In this document: piece after piece, positions 1 to 8,025 of the stretch
Layout of the letters: each line of letters starts with the position of its first letter
Position numbering within the stretch: the first letter of the stretch is position 1
The notes under the pieces: generated by a model
Databases searched by the model: none
What the model saw: only the letters and a program-made list of their open reading frames with translations
Told to the model about the DNA's origin: nothing
Translations under genes and position numbers: made by a program
NCBI RefSeq assembly: GCF_020442045.1
Contig: NZ_JAGRLA010000006.1
Location: 1-42,670 of the forward strand
Length of the DNA: 42,670 nt
Source of the DNA: Bauldia sp.
GTDB taxonomy: Bacteria; Pseudomonadota; Alphaproteobacteria; Rhizobiales; Kaistiaceae
Reading direction: 5' to 3'

Positions 1-1
1 C

Positions 2-2413
2 CCGCGGGTGTCGCGCTCCTCGGCGCTCGCCTCCAAGGCGACCGGCTTCCCGATCGCCAAGGTCGCCGCCAAGCTCGCCGTCGGCTACACGCTCGACGAG
101 CTCGACAACGACATTACCGGCGGCGCGACACCGGCCGCCTTCGAGCCGACCATCGACTACGTCGTTACCAAGATCCCGCGCTTCGCTTTCGAGAAGTTTC
201 CCGGCGCCGAGCCCCTCCTGACCACCGCGATGAAATCGGTCGGCGAGGTCATGGCGATCGGCCGGACCTTCGCGGAATCGCTGCAAAAGGCGCTGCGCGG
301 CCTCGAAACCGGCTATTCGGGGCTCGACGAAGTCGTCATTCCCGGCCTCGGCGAGGGCGACGACAAGAACGCCATCCGCGCCGCCCTCGGCCGGCCGACG
401 CCGGACCGGCTGCTCACCTGCGCCCAGGCGATGCGCCACGGCGTTTCGATCGCCGATATCTACAAGGTCTCCCACATCGATCCGTGGTTCCTCCGCCAGC
501 TCGAGGCAATCGTCGCGTCCGAGGAGAAGGTCCGCGCCCATGGCCTGCCGCCGACGGCGGGCGCGTTGAGGCGGCTGAAGGCGCAGGGCTTCTCCGATGC
601 CCGCCTCGCCGCCCTTGCCGGCGTGGCCGAGGCCGAGGTCGCTGCCCTGCGGAACGACCTTTCGGTGCACCCTGCCTTCAAGCGCATCGATACCTGCGCC
701 GCAGAATTCGCCTCGCCGACCGCCTATCTCTACTCGACCTACGAGACGCCCTTCGCCGGTGCGCTCGCCGACGAGGCCGGGCCGAGCGACCGAAAGAAGG
801 TCATCATCCTCGGCGGCGGACCGAACCGCATCGGCCAGGGAATCGAGTTCGACTATTGCTGCTGCCACGCCTGTTTCGCGCTGTCGGACGACGGCTTCGA
901 GACGATCATGATCAACTGCAACCCGGAGACGGTCTCGACCGACTATGACACCTCCGACCGGCTCTATTTCGAGCCGCTGACGGCCGAGGATGTCCTGGAG
1001 ATCGTCAGGGTCGAACAGTCGAAAGGCAGCCTCCATGGCGTCATCGTCCAGTTCGGCGGACAGACCCCGCTGAAGCTCGCCCACGCGTTGCAGGAGGCGG
1101 ACGTTCCGATCCTCGGCACGTCGCCGGACGCGATCGACCTCGCCGAGGATCGCGATCGCTTCCAGAAACTCATCAACAAGCTCGGACTGAAGCAGCCGAA
1201 GAACGGCATCGCCTATTCGGTCGAGCAGGCCCGGCTCGTGGTCGCCGAGCTCGGCTACCCGCTGGTGGTCCGGCCATCCTATGTGCTCGGCGGCCGTGCG
1301 ATGCAGATCATCCGCGAGGAAGAGCAGCTCAACGACTACCTGCTCGGCACCCTGCCCGAACTGGTTCCGGGCGAGGTCAGGGCGCGCTATCCGAATGACA
1401 AGACCGGCCAGATCAATACCCTGCTCGGCAAGAACCCGCTGCTCTTCGACCGCTACCTCTCCGATGCGGCCGAGGTCGATGTCGACGCCCTGTCGGACGG
1501 CCAGTCGGTCTTCATCTGCGGGATCATGGAGCATATCGAGCAGGCCGGCATCCATTCGGGCGACTCGGCCTGCTCGCTGCCGCCCCATTCCCTGCCTCCC
1601 GCGACCATCGCGGAACTCGAGCGCCAGACGACCGCGCTTGCCTTCGGGCTCGAGGTGCGTGGACTGATGAACGTGCAATTCGCCATCAAGGACGGCGAGA
1701 TCTATGTGCTGGAAGTGAACCCGCGAGCGTCGCGGACCGTTCCCTTCGTCGCCAAGACGGTCGGCCGCCCCTTCGCCAAGATCGGCGCCCTGGTCATGGC
1801 AGGAACGCCGCTCGCCCGGTTCGGCCTGGCGCCGAACGGCATCCGGCATGTCGGCGTCAAGGAGGCCGTCTTCCCCTTCGCCCGCTTCCCGAATGTCGAC
1901 ACGCTGCTTGGCCCGGAGATGCGCTCGACCGGGGAATCCATGGGCCTCGACCGCGACTATCCGGTCGCCTTCGCCAAGAGCCAGCTCGGCGCCGGCGGCA
2001 CCGTGCCGACCAGCGGCACCGTCTTCGTTTCGGTCAGGGACGCCGACAAGCCGAGGATTGCCGACGCGATCAGGTTGTTGAATTCACTTGGTTTCGATGT
2101 GGTGGCCACAAGCGGGACCCAGCGCTTCCTCGAAGCCGAGGGCATTCCCTGCGCCAAGATCAACAAGGTGCTTGAAGGTCGACCCCACATCGTTGATGCT
2201 ATCAAGAATGGTGGGATTCAGCTTGTCATCAACACCACCGAAGGCAGGCAGGCTTTCACCGACAGTCGGTCGCTGAGGCGCGCCGCACTCCTGCATCGGG
2301 TGCCGTATTACACGACGATCGCCGGTGCGGTTGCGGCGTCTCTGGGGATCGAGGCGTACAAGCACGGCAGTCTTGAAGTCCGGCCACTGCAATCCTATTT
2401 CACCGCGGCCTGA
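2..2413 (+). CDS. carB: Carbamoyl-phosphate synthase large subunit, C-terminal two thirds
   Basis: The ATP-dependent subunit makes carbamoyl phosphate from glutamine-derived ammonia, bicarbonate and two ATP for arginine and pyrimidine synthesis in the cytoplasm. The gene is cut by the left window edge; 801 or so residues remain of a protein normally about 1,070-1,160 long. What is left is the end of the first ATP-grasp half, the oligomerisation region, the complete second ATP-grasp half starting near the [17 protein letters not shown] motif (around residue 267 of the visible part), and the C-terminal MGS-like allosteric domain (last ~140 residues). The frame is open to the very first bases, so the apparent GTG at 8 is internal. 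The gene is followed by greA on the same strand after 115 bases, an order also known from rhizobia. Confidence 0.97.
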   Translation, partial: PRVSRSSALASKATGFPIAKVAAKLAVGYTLDELDNDITGGATPAAFEPTIDYVVTKIPRFAFEKFPGAEPLLTTAMKSVGEVMAIGRTFAESLQKALRGLETGYSGLDEVVIPGLGEGDDKNAIRAALGRPTPDRLLTCAQAMRHGVSIADIYKVSHIDPWFLRQLEAIVASEEKVRAHGLPPTAGALRRLKAQGFSDARLAALAGVAEAEVAALRNDLSVHPAFKRIDTCAAEFASPTAYLYSTYETPFAGALADEAGPSDRKKVIILGGGPNRIGQGIEFDYCCCHACFALSDDGFETIMINCNPETVSTDYDTSDRLYFEPLTAEDVLEIVRVEQSKGSLHGVIVQFGGQTPLKLAHALQEADVPILGTSPDAIDLAEDRDRFQKLINKLGLKQPKNGIAYSVEQARLVVAELGYPLVVRPSYVLGGRAMQIIREEEQLNDYLLGTLPELVPGEVRARYPNDKTGQINTLLGKNPLLFDRYLSDAAEVDVDALSDGQSVFICGIMEHIEQAGIHSGDSACSLPPHSLPPATIAELERQTTALAFGLEVRGLMNVQFAIKDGEIYVLEVNPRASRTVPFVAKTVGRPFAKIGALVMAGTPLARFGLAPNGIRHVGVKEAVFPFARFPNVDTLLGPEMRSTGESMGLDRDYPVAFAKSQLGAGGTVPTSGTVFVSVRDADKPRIADAIRLLNSLGFDVVATSGTQRFLEAEGIPCAKINKVLEGRPHIVDAIKNGGIQLVINTTEGRQAFTDSRSLRRAALLHRVPYYTTIAGAVAASLGIEAYKHGSLEVRPLQSYFTAA

Positions 2414-2441
2414 CCAGGACCACCAGACACGAAGAAAGCGT

Positions 2442-2466
2442 GGAGTTCCAATAGGTTTGGAATTCC
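2442..2466 (+). other. Hairpin between carB and greA
   Basis: Two 10-base arms (2442-2451 and 2457-2466) are complementary apart from one G-T pair, with a 5-base loop. No T-run follows, so it is not a standard intrinsic terminator. It lies 60 bases before greA and could be in its leader or act as an mRNA 3' end. Confidence 0.4.
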
Positions 2467-2528
2467 GGGCTTGTGGTACTATTCGGTTGGATTCGGCCTG
2501 GACCGAACAAGAACGAGGTTAAAGGGTG

Positions 2529-3005
2529 ATGGAAAAGGTTCCAATGACCGCTGCTGGCCATGCGGCGCTGGAATCGGAGTTGAAGCGGCGCACCTCCGAG
2601 GAGCGTCCGCGGATTATCGAACTGATTGCCGAGGCCCGTGGCCATGGCGATCTGTCCGAGAACGCCGAATACCATGCCGCCAAGGAAGCCCACAGCCTCA
2701 ACGAAGGCCGTATCATGGAGCTCGAGGACAAGCTGTCGCGCGCCGAGATCATCGACGTGGCGAAGCTCAGCGGCTCGACGACCATCAAGTTCGGCGCGAC
2801 CGTCACCCTTGTCGACGAGGATACCGACGAGGAGATGAAGTATCAGATCGTCGGCGACGTCGAGGCCGACGTGAAGCAGGGCAAGATCTCGATCTCCTCG
2901 CCGATTGCGCGCGCCCTGATCGGCAAGTCGAAGAGCGACACCGTCGAGGTCGCGACCCCCGGCGGCGCCCGCTCCTACGAGATCCTCTCGGTCAAGTACA
3001 GCTAG
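2529..3005 (+). CDS. greA: Transcription elongation factor GreA
   Basis: GreA binds in the secondary channel of RNA polymerase and stimulates cleavage of backtracked transcripts. The 158 residues match the usual family length. The N-terminal coiled coil (about residues 10-75) carries the acidic tip motif [14 protein letters not shown], and the C-terminal FKBP-like domain includes [14 protein letters not shown]. The start is ambiguous: a GTG at 2526 lies directly before the ATG at 2529. A GAGG at 2515-2518 fits either, and I chose the ATG because MEKVPM is the usual alphaproteobacterial N-terminus. It sits between carB and the convergent lrp gene. Confidence 0.96.
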   Translation: MEKVPMTAAGHAALESELKRRTSEERPRIIELIAEARGHGDLSENAEYHAAKEAHSLNEGRIMELEDKLSRAEIIDVAKLSGSTTIKFGATVTLVDEDTDEEMKYQIVGDVEADVKQGKISISSPIARALIGKSKSDTVEVATPGGARSYEILSVKYS

Positions 3006-3015
3006 CCCGGCACCG

Positions 3016-3483
3016 TCAGGGCACGGGAACCGCCGGCTCGTTCTTGAGCCGGCGGATGACCAGCGACGTGCGCACGCTCTCGACCTGCGGCGCCCGGGTC
3101 AGCTCCTCGATGACGAAGGCCTGGAAGGTCTCGAGGTCGGGGGCGATGCATTTGAGGATGAAGTCGATGTCGCCCGAGAGCATGTGGCACTCCCGGACGA
3201 TTTCCCACGACCGCACCCGCGCCTCGAAGGTCAGCAGGTCGGCCTCGCTCTGGCTGGAGAGCCCGACCAGCGCGAAGGCGGAAACGGCCAGGCCCAGGGC
3301 CCTGCCGTCGACCATCGCCCGGTAACCTTCGATGATGCCTGCCTCCTCGAGGGCGCGGACGCGCCGCAGGCAGGGCGGCGCGGATATCCCGACGCGGCCG
3401 GCCAGCGCGACGTTGGTGATCCGGCCGTCGGCCTGCAGCTCCCGCAGGATCTTCCAATCGATTGCGTCCAGTCTGGCCTTCAC
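3016..3483 (-). CDS. Lrp/AsnC family transcriptional regulator
   Basis: A 155-residue regulator of the feast/famine class, which usually acts as octamers that sense amino acids. The N-terminal winged helix runs from about residue 3 to 60 (motif ITNVALAGRVGIS, then PPCLRRVRALEEAG), followed by the RAM ligand/oligomerisation domain. I placed the start at the GTG at 3483; a TTG at 3501 would add six residues and neither has a strong Shine-Dalgarno. The gene is convergent with greA, with ten bases between the stops. A perfect 10-bp hairpin (3030-3039 with 3046-3055) lies inside its last codons and might serve as an end signal for greA. In S. meliloti an lrp-like gene sits at the same place upstream of trxB. 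Confidence 0.93.
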   Translation of the reverse strand: MKARLDAIDWKILRELQADGRITNVALAGRVGISAPPCLRRVRALEEAGIIEGYRAMVDGRALGLAVSAFALVGLSSQSEADLLTFEARVRSWEIVRECHMLSGDIDFILKCIAPDLETFQAFVIEELTRAPQVESVRTSLVIRRLKNEPAVPVP

Positions 3484-3663
3484 GTCACGGCCCCGCTGCA
3501 ACGGCCCCCGATGGCCCAGGCATACGCAACGACATTGCCAAACTTAGCACGATTTGGAACAATTCGCACGCAAGGACGAAAGAAAGCGGTCGGACCCCTA
3601 CCCCTCGCCGCATCCATTCGTCACTGTTAGGATGACGACCCCGGATAGAATGTGGAGTGACCA

Positions 3664-4443
3664 ATGCGTATTGCAGGTCCAGTCTTACTTTTCCTTTTGA
3701 CGTTGTTCTGGGGGGCGACCGCATCGGCCGATCACATGACCGGCAGGTATCAAGGCACTGGCGCCATCGCCGGCGACGTTCTCGATCTTCGCCAGTCCGG
3801 CACCGCCCTCCAGGGAACGATTACCGGCAATGACCAGGGCACGTTGCAGGGCCAGACCGACGGCGGCAACAATGCCCAGGGCACGATTCAGCTTGCCCAA
3901 CCCGGTCTCGCACCGATTTCCTTCCAGGCGGTCTGGTCGCAGCAGGGCCTCGCCATGCGCCTGAAGTTCCAGGATGGCAGTTCGTCGGACGTGTTCTTCC
4001 AGCTTGCCGGCGGCCCCGGGCCGAACCCGCCCGGGCCTGGGCCGAACCCGCCCGGACCCGGACCGAATCCGCCAGGGCCCCCGCCGATTCCCGGCCCGAC
4101 GGACGTCCAGTATTTCGTCGCGGTCAACGGCCAGCCGGTCGGCCCGATGACCCTTCAGGAAATCGGCCAGCGTATCCAGCAGGGCCAGATCGCCCGAACC
4201 GACCTCGTCTGGAAGACCGGCGCACCTGACTGGGCGCCCGCCGAAAGCTATCCCGAGCTCGCGGCGCTGTTCGGCGGTGGTCCCCCGCCCATGCCCCCGG
4301 GTGGCGGCGGCAACGGCCCCGGTGGCGGCGGCAAGACTCCGCCCGGCGGCGGTGGCGGCGGCGGTGGTGGCTCCGGTGGAGGCGGCTCCGGCGGCGGTGG
4401 CTCCGGTGGCGGTATGGGGGGTATGACCCCGCCTTCGCAGTAG
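3664..4443 (+). CDS. Secreted GYF_2-domain protein with Pro repeats and Gly-rich tail
   Basis: Function unknown. The 259-residue protein starts with a clear Sec signal peptide (cleavage likely after Ala22, motif ATASA), then a Gly/Gln-rich beta-type region (23-115), three GPGPNPP heptads (117-137), a GYF_2 (DUF4339) domain (about 147-203; starts QYFVAVNGQPVGPM, with the conserved W and P of the family), and a glycine-rich tail (204-259) containing GGGGS-like units. GYF_2 domains are thought to bind proline-rich peptides, so the protein could bind itself or a partner through its own proline repeat; that is inference. GGAG at 3654-3657 supports the ATG. It interrupts the lrp-trxB neighbourhood and ends at a strong terminator, so it is a single-gene transcript. 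Confidence 0.85.
   Translation: MRIAGPVLLFLLTLFWGATASADHMTGRYQGTGAIAGDVLDLRQSGTALQGTITGNDQGTLQGQTDGGNNAQGTIQLAQPGLAPISFQAVWSQQGLAMRLKFQDGSSSDVFFQLAGGPGPNPPGPGPNPPGPGPNPPGPPPIPGPTDVQYFVAVNGQPVGPMTLQEIGQRIQQGQIARTDLVWKTGAPDWAPAESYPELAALFGGGPPPMPPGGGGNGPGGGGKTPPGGGGGGGGGSGGGGSGGGGSGGGMGGMTPPSQ
4012..4074 (+). repeat. Three tandem 21-bp repeats inside the GYF_2 gene
   Basis: Three in-frame 21-base units each encode GPGPNPP. The copies differ at several third positions, so the repeat is kept at protein level rather than being a fresh duplication. Confidence 0.85.
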
Positions 4444-4491
4444 CTCGAACGGCCGGCACCATCACCCCGTCGGCCGATCCCGGAAACGATG

Positions 4492-4529
4492 ACGGTCGCG
4501 GAGGCCCGCCCTCCGCGACCGTTTGTCTT
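4492..4529 (+). terminator. Intrinsic terminator after the GYF_2 gene
   Basis: A perfect 13-bp stem (4492-4504 with 4510-4522) with a 5-base loop is followed by TTTGTCTT. It lies 50 bases after the stop codon. Confidence 0.85.
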
Positions 4530-4667
4530 GACCAAATTGTTATTCACAGGAGCCATGCGCTCCTTGCAGACTTGGGGGCGGAGTCCCTAGATTTCGCCTA
4601 GCTCGATTCCGTCCCGCGGGTGGCCGTTCGCCATGCTGCCGGGATGTTTTTCAGGGAAGCGCGGTTC

Positions 4668-5624
4668 ATGCACGCGAAAGTCATCATCGTCGGCTCCGGG
4701 CCGGCCGGCTACACGGCTGCGATCTATGCGGCCCGTGCGATGCTGGAGCCGGTGCTGATCGCCGGCATCCAGCCGGGTGGTCAGCTGACCATCACCACCG
4801 ACGTCGAAAACTACCCGGGGTTTGCCGAGCCCGTCCAGGGGCCCTGGCTGATGGAGCAGATGCGCGCCCAGGCCGAACATGTCGGCGCACGGATGGTCTC
4901 GGACCAGATCAATTCCGTCGATCTGTCGCGGCGCCCCTTCCGGCTCGACGGCGACAGCGGCGAGACCTACACCGCCGATGCCCTGATCATCGCCACCGGG
5001 GCCCAGGCGAAGTGGCTGAATCTGCCCGGCGAGGAGCGCTTCAAGGGCTTTGGTGTCTCGGCCTGCGCGACGTGTGACGGCTTCTTCTACAAGGATCGCG
5101 AAGTCGCTGTGATCGGCGGCGGCAACACGGCCGTCGAAGAGGCCCTGTTCCTCACCCATTTCGCCTCGAAGGTCACGCTGATCCATCGCCGCGACTCCTT
5201 CCGTGCCGAGAAGATCCTGCAGAACCGCCTCTTCGCCAACGACAGGGTGGAGGTGATCTGGGACACGGTGGTGGAGGACGTGATCGGCGATGCCGGGCCG
5301 CCGCCTTCGGTCACCGGCCTCAAGCTGAAGAACGTCAAGTCGGGCACCGTGAGCAACCTCACCGTCGACGGCGTCTTCGTCGCGATCGGCCACGCGCCGT
5401 CGGTCGAGTTCCTCGGCGGCCAGTTGCGCACCAAGGCGGGAGGCTACGTGGTGACCGAGCCGGACTCGACCGCGACCGGCATCCCGGGCGTCTTCGCGGC
5501 CGGCGATGTCACCGACGACTTCTATCGCCAGGCGGTGACCGCGGCCGGTCAGGGCTGCATGGCCGCGCTCGAGGCGGAAAAGTTCCTCGCAATGTCGGAA
5601 GACACTGCCGAAGCGGCCGAATAG
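4668..5624 (+). CDS. trxB: Thioredoxin-disulfide reductase
   Basis: This flavoenzyme passes electrons from NADPH to thioredoxin in the cytoplasm. Visible are the FAD-binding GSGPAG (residues 9-14), the redox-active CATC (Cys133 and Cys136), the NADPH-binding GGGNTA (150-155) and the C-terminal FAD motif FAAGDVTD. With the ATG at 4668 the protein has 318 residues, the usual length; upstream in-frame starts at 4644 and 4620 (GTG) would add residues outside the family. It lies 23 bases upstream of the LysR gene, so the two are probably co-transcribed. The same trxB-lsrB pair is known in Sinorhizobium. Confidence 0.96.
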   Translation: MHAKVIIVGSGPAGYTAAIYAARAMLEPVLIAGIQPGGQLTITTDVENYPGFAEPVQGPWLMEQMRAQAEHVGARMVSDQINSVDLSRRPFRLDGDSGETYTADALIIATGAQAKWLNLPGEERFKGFGVSACATCDGFFYKDREVAVIGGGNTAVEEALFLTHFASKVTLIHRRDSFRAEKILQNRLFANDRVEVIWDTVVEDVIGDAGPPPSVTGLKLKNVKSGTVSNLTVDGVFVAIGHAPSVEFLGGQLRTKAGGYVVTEPDSTATGIPGVFAAGDVTDDFYRQAVTAAGQGCMAALEAEKFLAMSEDTAEAAE

Positions 5625-5647
5625 GCGCGGAAAGGATCGCCGTCGCG

Positions 5648-6538
5648 ATGGACTGGGACAAGCTCCGCATCTTCCAGGCAGCCGCCCAGGCCGGCTCCTT
5701 CACCCACGCCGGCGACACGCTGAACATGAGCCAGTCGGCGGTCAGCCGGCAGGTCAGCGCCCTGGAGCAGGATCTCGGCGTCGCGCTCTTCCATCGCCAC
5801 GCCCGCGGCCTGATCCTCACCGAGCAGGGCGAGCACCTCTATCGCGCCGCCAACGACGTGATGTCCAAGCTCGAGGCCGTACGCGCCCGCCTCGCCGACT
5901 CGGCCGAGCAGCCGACCGGGCGGCTGCGCCTGACGACGACGGTCGGCCTCGGCTCCACCTGGCTGACCGACCGCATCCACGAATTCATCGACCATTATCC
6001 GGATATCGAGCTTCAGCTCATTCTCGACGACGGCGAGCTCGATCTGAACATGCGCGAGGCGGACATCGCCATCCGCCTCCGGCAGCCGACCCAGCCGGAC
6101 CTCATCCAGCGCCGCCTCTTCACCGTCCACATGCACCTCTATGCGGCGCCCTCCTATCTCGAACGCTTCGGACGTCCGAAATCGATCGAGGAGCTCGACC
6201 AGCACCGCATCGTCACCTTCGGCGTTCCGGTGCCCAATTACCTCAGGGACGTGAACTGGCTGGAGGTCGCCGGCCGCGACCCCGGCAATCCCCGTGTGCC
6301 GATCCTGCGGATCAACAATCTCCTGTCGATCAAGAACGCCGCGGTGCGCGGCATCGGCGTCGCCGTCCTGCCGGACTACATGGTGGAAGGCGAAACGCGG
6401 CTTGAGCGCCTCCTGCCGGAGGCGGAGGTGCCGAGTTTCGCGTCGTATTTCGTCTATCCGGCCGAGCTCAAGAACTCGGCACGCGTGCATGTTTTCAGGG
6501 ACTTCCTTCTATCGAAGGCACAGAACTGGGCATATTGA
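5648..6538 (+). CDS. lsrB: LysR-type regulator, LsrB/VtlR orthologue
   Basis: A 296-residue LysR regulator: N-terminal winged helix (about 2-60, motif SQSAVSRQVSALEQDLG), then a substrate-binding co-inducer domain. I assign it to the LsrB (Sinorhizobium) / VtlR (Brucella, Agrobacterium) group because of its position behind trxB and the C-terminal SKAQNW motif. Family members activate AbcR-type sRNAs and small-protein genes, and affect envelope, oxidative stress and host interaction. Here a probable AbcR-like sRNA gene lies directly downstream, which strengthens the assignment. The predicted protein has no cysteine at all, so the thiol redox sensing described for S. meliloti LsrB cannot operate here. 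Likely in one operon with trxB. Confidence 0.88.
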   Translation: MDWDKLRIFQAAAQAGSFTHAGDTLNMSQSAVSRQVSALEQDLGVALFHRHARGLILTEQGEHLYRAANDVMSKLEAVRARLADSAEQPTGRLRLTTTVGLGSTWLTDRIHEFIDHYPDIELQLILDDGELDLNMREADIAIRLRQPTQPDLIQRRLFTVHMHLYAAPSYLERFGRPKSIEELDQHRIVTFGVPVPNYLRDVNWLEVAGRDPGNPRVPILRINNLLSIKNAAVRGIGVAVLPDYMVEGETRLERLLPEAEVPSFASYFVYPAELKNSARVHVFRDFLLSKAQNWAY

Positions 6539-6606
6539 ACGGCCCACAGGCCCCTGTTGCATTTTTATCTCGCATCCGGCTTTATTCACTACGATCCCGA
6601 CAAGTG

Positions 6607-6635
6607 ACTGCACATTTATTTTGCAGTTGTACAAT
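6607..6635 (+). promoter_or_regulatory. Promoter and LysR-type dyad of the sRNA gene
   Basis: A perfect 6-bp dyad, ACTGCA at 6607-6612 and TGCAGT at 6622-6627, is separated by nine A/T-rich bases. A good -10 box TACAAT follows at 6630-6635, placing transcription start near 6642. The -35 region coincides with the left dyad arm and is poor, as expected for an activator-dependent promoter. An 8-bp palindrome TTGTACAA (6627-6634) overlaps the -10 box. I infer that LsrB binds the dyad. The spacing does not match the classic T-N11-A box exactly. Confidence 0.6.
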
Positions 6636-6641
6636 GAACAT

Positions 6642-6776
6642 GTCGACGTAGTGATTCGTTCGTCAATCCTCCCTACGCACGAATGGCTGCGTCGTCAGTT
6701 CCTCTCTGGAAGGTTTGTCGCGCGCGTTGCTGATGCGGCAAAGAACTGCCGGGCCCGCGTGGCCCGGCTTTTTCTT
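6642..6776 (+). ncRNA. abcR: AbcR-like (alpha-r15 family) small regulatory RNA
   Basis: A stand-alone RNA gene of about 135 nt is predicted downstream of lsrB. Hairpin 1 has an outer stem 6642-6651 with 6687-6696 (one mismatch, one G-U) and an inner stem 6654-6659 with 6679-6684. Its 19-base loop exposes UCCUCCC (6667-6673), an anti-Shine-Dalgarno sequence like the CUCCC motif of AbcR RNAs. Hairpin 2 has stems 6697-6701/6743-6747 and 6714-6721/6735-6742, with CUCUCU unpaired at 6702-6707. Hairpin 3 is the terminator. The three-hairpin layout, size and CUCCC loop are those of AbcR/alpha-r15 RNAs, Hfq-dependent repressors of ABC-transporter mRNAs. No ORF with a ribosome site lies here. The family assignment rests on motif, fold and neighbour, not on a search. 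Confidence 0.78.
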
Positions 6777-6777
6777 T
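6748..6777 (+). terminator. Intrinsic terminator of the sRNA gene
   Basis: A perfect 8-bp GC stem (6748-6755 with 6761-6768), 5-base loop, then TTTTTCTTT (6769-6777). Confidence 0.92.
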
Positions 6778-6822
6778 GGGTCTACGATGTGACCAAGGCC
6801 GAAACGTCCGCGGGACAGCGGC

Positions 6823-7776
6823 CTACATGTAGATCGGCTGGTCTTCCATTCCGGCATAGAGATCGGCGACATATTCGCCATAGCCGTTGAAGATCACCGT
6901 CGGAATCCGGTCGTTGGTCGTCAGGTCGCGCTCGCTGGCCTGGCTCCAGCGCGGATGCGGAACATCGGGATTGACGTTGGCCCAGAAGCCGTATTCGTCG
7001 GCGGCCAGCGCCTGCCAGAAGTTGACCGGCTGCTCGTCGGTGAACGTGAATTTGACGATCGATTTGATCGACTTGAACCCGTATTTCCAGGGGAGATGGA
7101 GCCGCAGCGGCGCCCCCATCGATTTGGCCACGGGCTTGCCATAGGCGCCGGTAACCAGGAAGGCGAGGTCATTCGTCGCCTCCGCCATGCTGATGCCCTC
7201 GACATAGGGCCACGGATACCAGATCTGCTTCTGGCCGGTGGCGACGTCCGGCATCATGAAGGTTTCCATCCTGAGGTAGGTCGCGTCGCCCAGCGGCTTC
7301 GCGAACTTGACCAGCTCCGCGACCGGGAAGCCGGTCCACGGCACGGTCATCGACCAGGCTTCGACGCAGCGGTGCCGGTAAAGCCGCTCCTCCAGCGGCA
7401 TCTTGCGGATCAGCGTGTCGAAATCGGTGGTGATCTCGGTCTCGACCAGCCCGTCGATCTTTACTTCCCAGGGGCGGATCGGCAGCGCCTCCGCGGCGCT
7501 CGCGATGTTCTTGTGCGTCCCGAATTCATAGAAGTTGTTGTAGTTGGTGTTGATCGCTTCCGGCGTCACCTCGCGCTCGATCGTGTATTTCGAATTGCGC
7601 GGCGCGGGATAGAGATCGGCCGACGGATCGGTCTCGGCGCTCGCCAGTCGCGGGAAGGCCGCCGCGGCCATGCCGAAGCCGCTCGCCGCGAGGATTTGCC
7701 GGCGGTTGAGATAGACCGACTCCGGCGTTGCCAGCCGCTCCGGAATCTCCCAGCCCTTCTGGCGCTTCACATACAT
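6823..7776 (-). CDS. msrP: MsrP (YedY) periplasmic methionine sulfoxide reductase, molybdopterin subunit
   Basis: MsrP repairs oxidised methionines in periplasmic proteins using a molybdopterin cofactor. The 317-residue protein has a Tat signal (twin Arg at 25-26, LNRRQILAASGFGM) and the molybdenum-ligand cysteine at position 137 in RCVEAWSM, followed by the family regions VPWTGF and GAPLRLHLPWKYGFKS. The ATG at 7776 follows GGGAG; a longer reading from 7836 would move the Tat motif too far in. Its usual membrane heme partner MsrQ is not next to it. The gene is convergent with the sRNA gene. Confidence 0.94.
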   Translation of the reverse strand: MYVKRQKGWEIPERLATPESVYLNRRQILAASGFGMAAAAFPRLASAETDPSADLYPAPRNSKYTIEREVTPEAINTNYNNFYEFGTHKNIASAAEALPIRPWEVKIDGLVETEITTDFDTLIRKMPLEERLYRHRCVEAWSMTVPWTGFPVAELVKFAKPLGDATYLRMETFMMPDVATGQKQIWYPWPYVEGISMAEATNDLAFLVTGAYGKPVAKSMGAPLRLHLPWKYGFKSIKSIVKFTFTDEQPVNFWQALAADEYGFWANVNPDVPHPRWSQASERDLTTNDRIPTVIFNGYGEYVADLYAGMEDQPIYM

Positions 7777-8025
7777 CTCGTTCGCTCCCTTGGCGTGCCT
7801 TGTCGCTGGCACAGAGAGGTAAGGCCACCGCTGCACACGATCAAATCACGATGGTGTGGGGCATCTTCAACCATCGGTGTCGGCGTCTCACCTGTCTTCG
7901 GCCGGTGGCCTTCCCCGGTTCGCGGCGATGTCTCCACCGCCAGGCACCGGAAGGGACGGCCCCCCGCGCGATCCGGGACACGGCGCGGCACCGGCTGACC
8001 GGCGCCGGCACCGCCTGGCGAATGC

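Noticed and set aside
4345..4413. GGGGS-like coding run resembling an engineered peptide linker
   Set aside because: It is continuous with a natural glycine-rich tail, uses varied glycine codons and sits in an ordinary genomic context, so there is no sign of construction.
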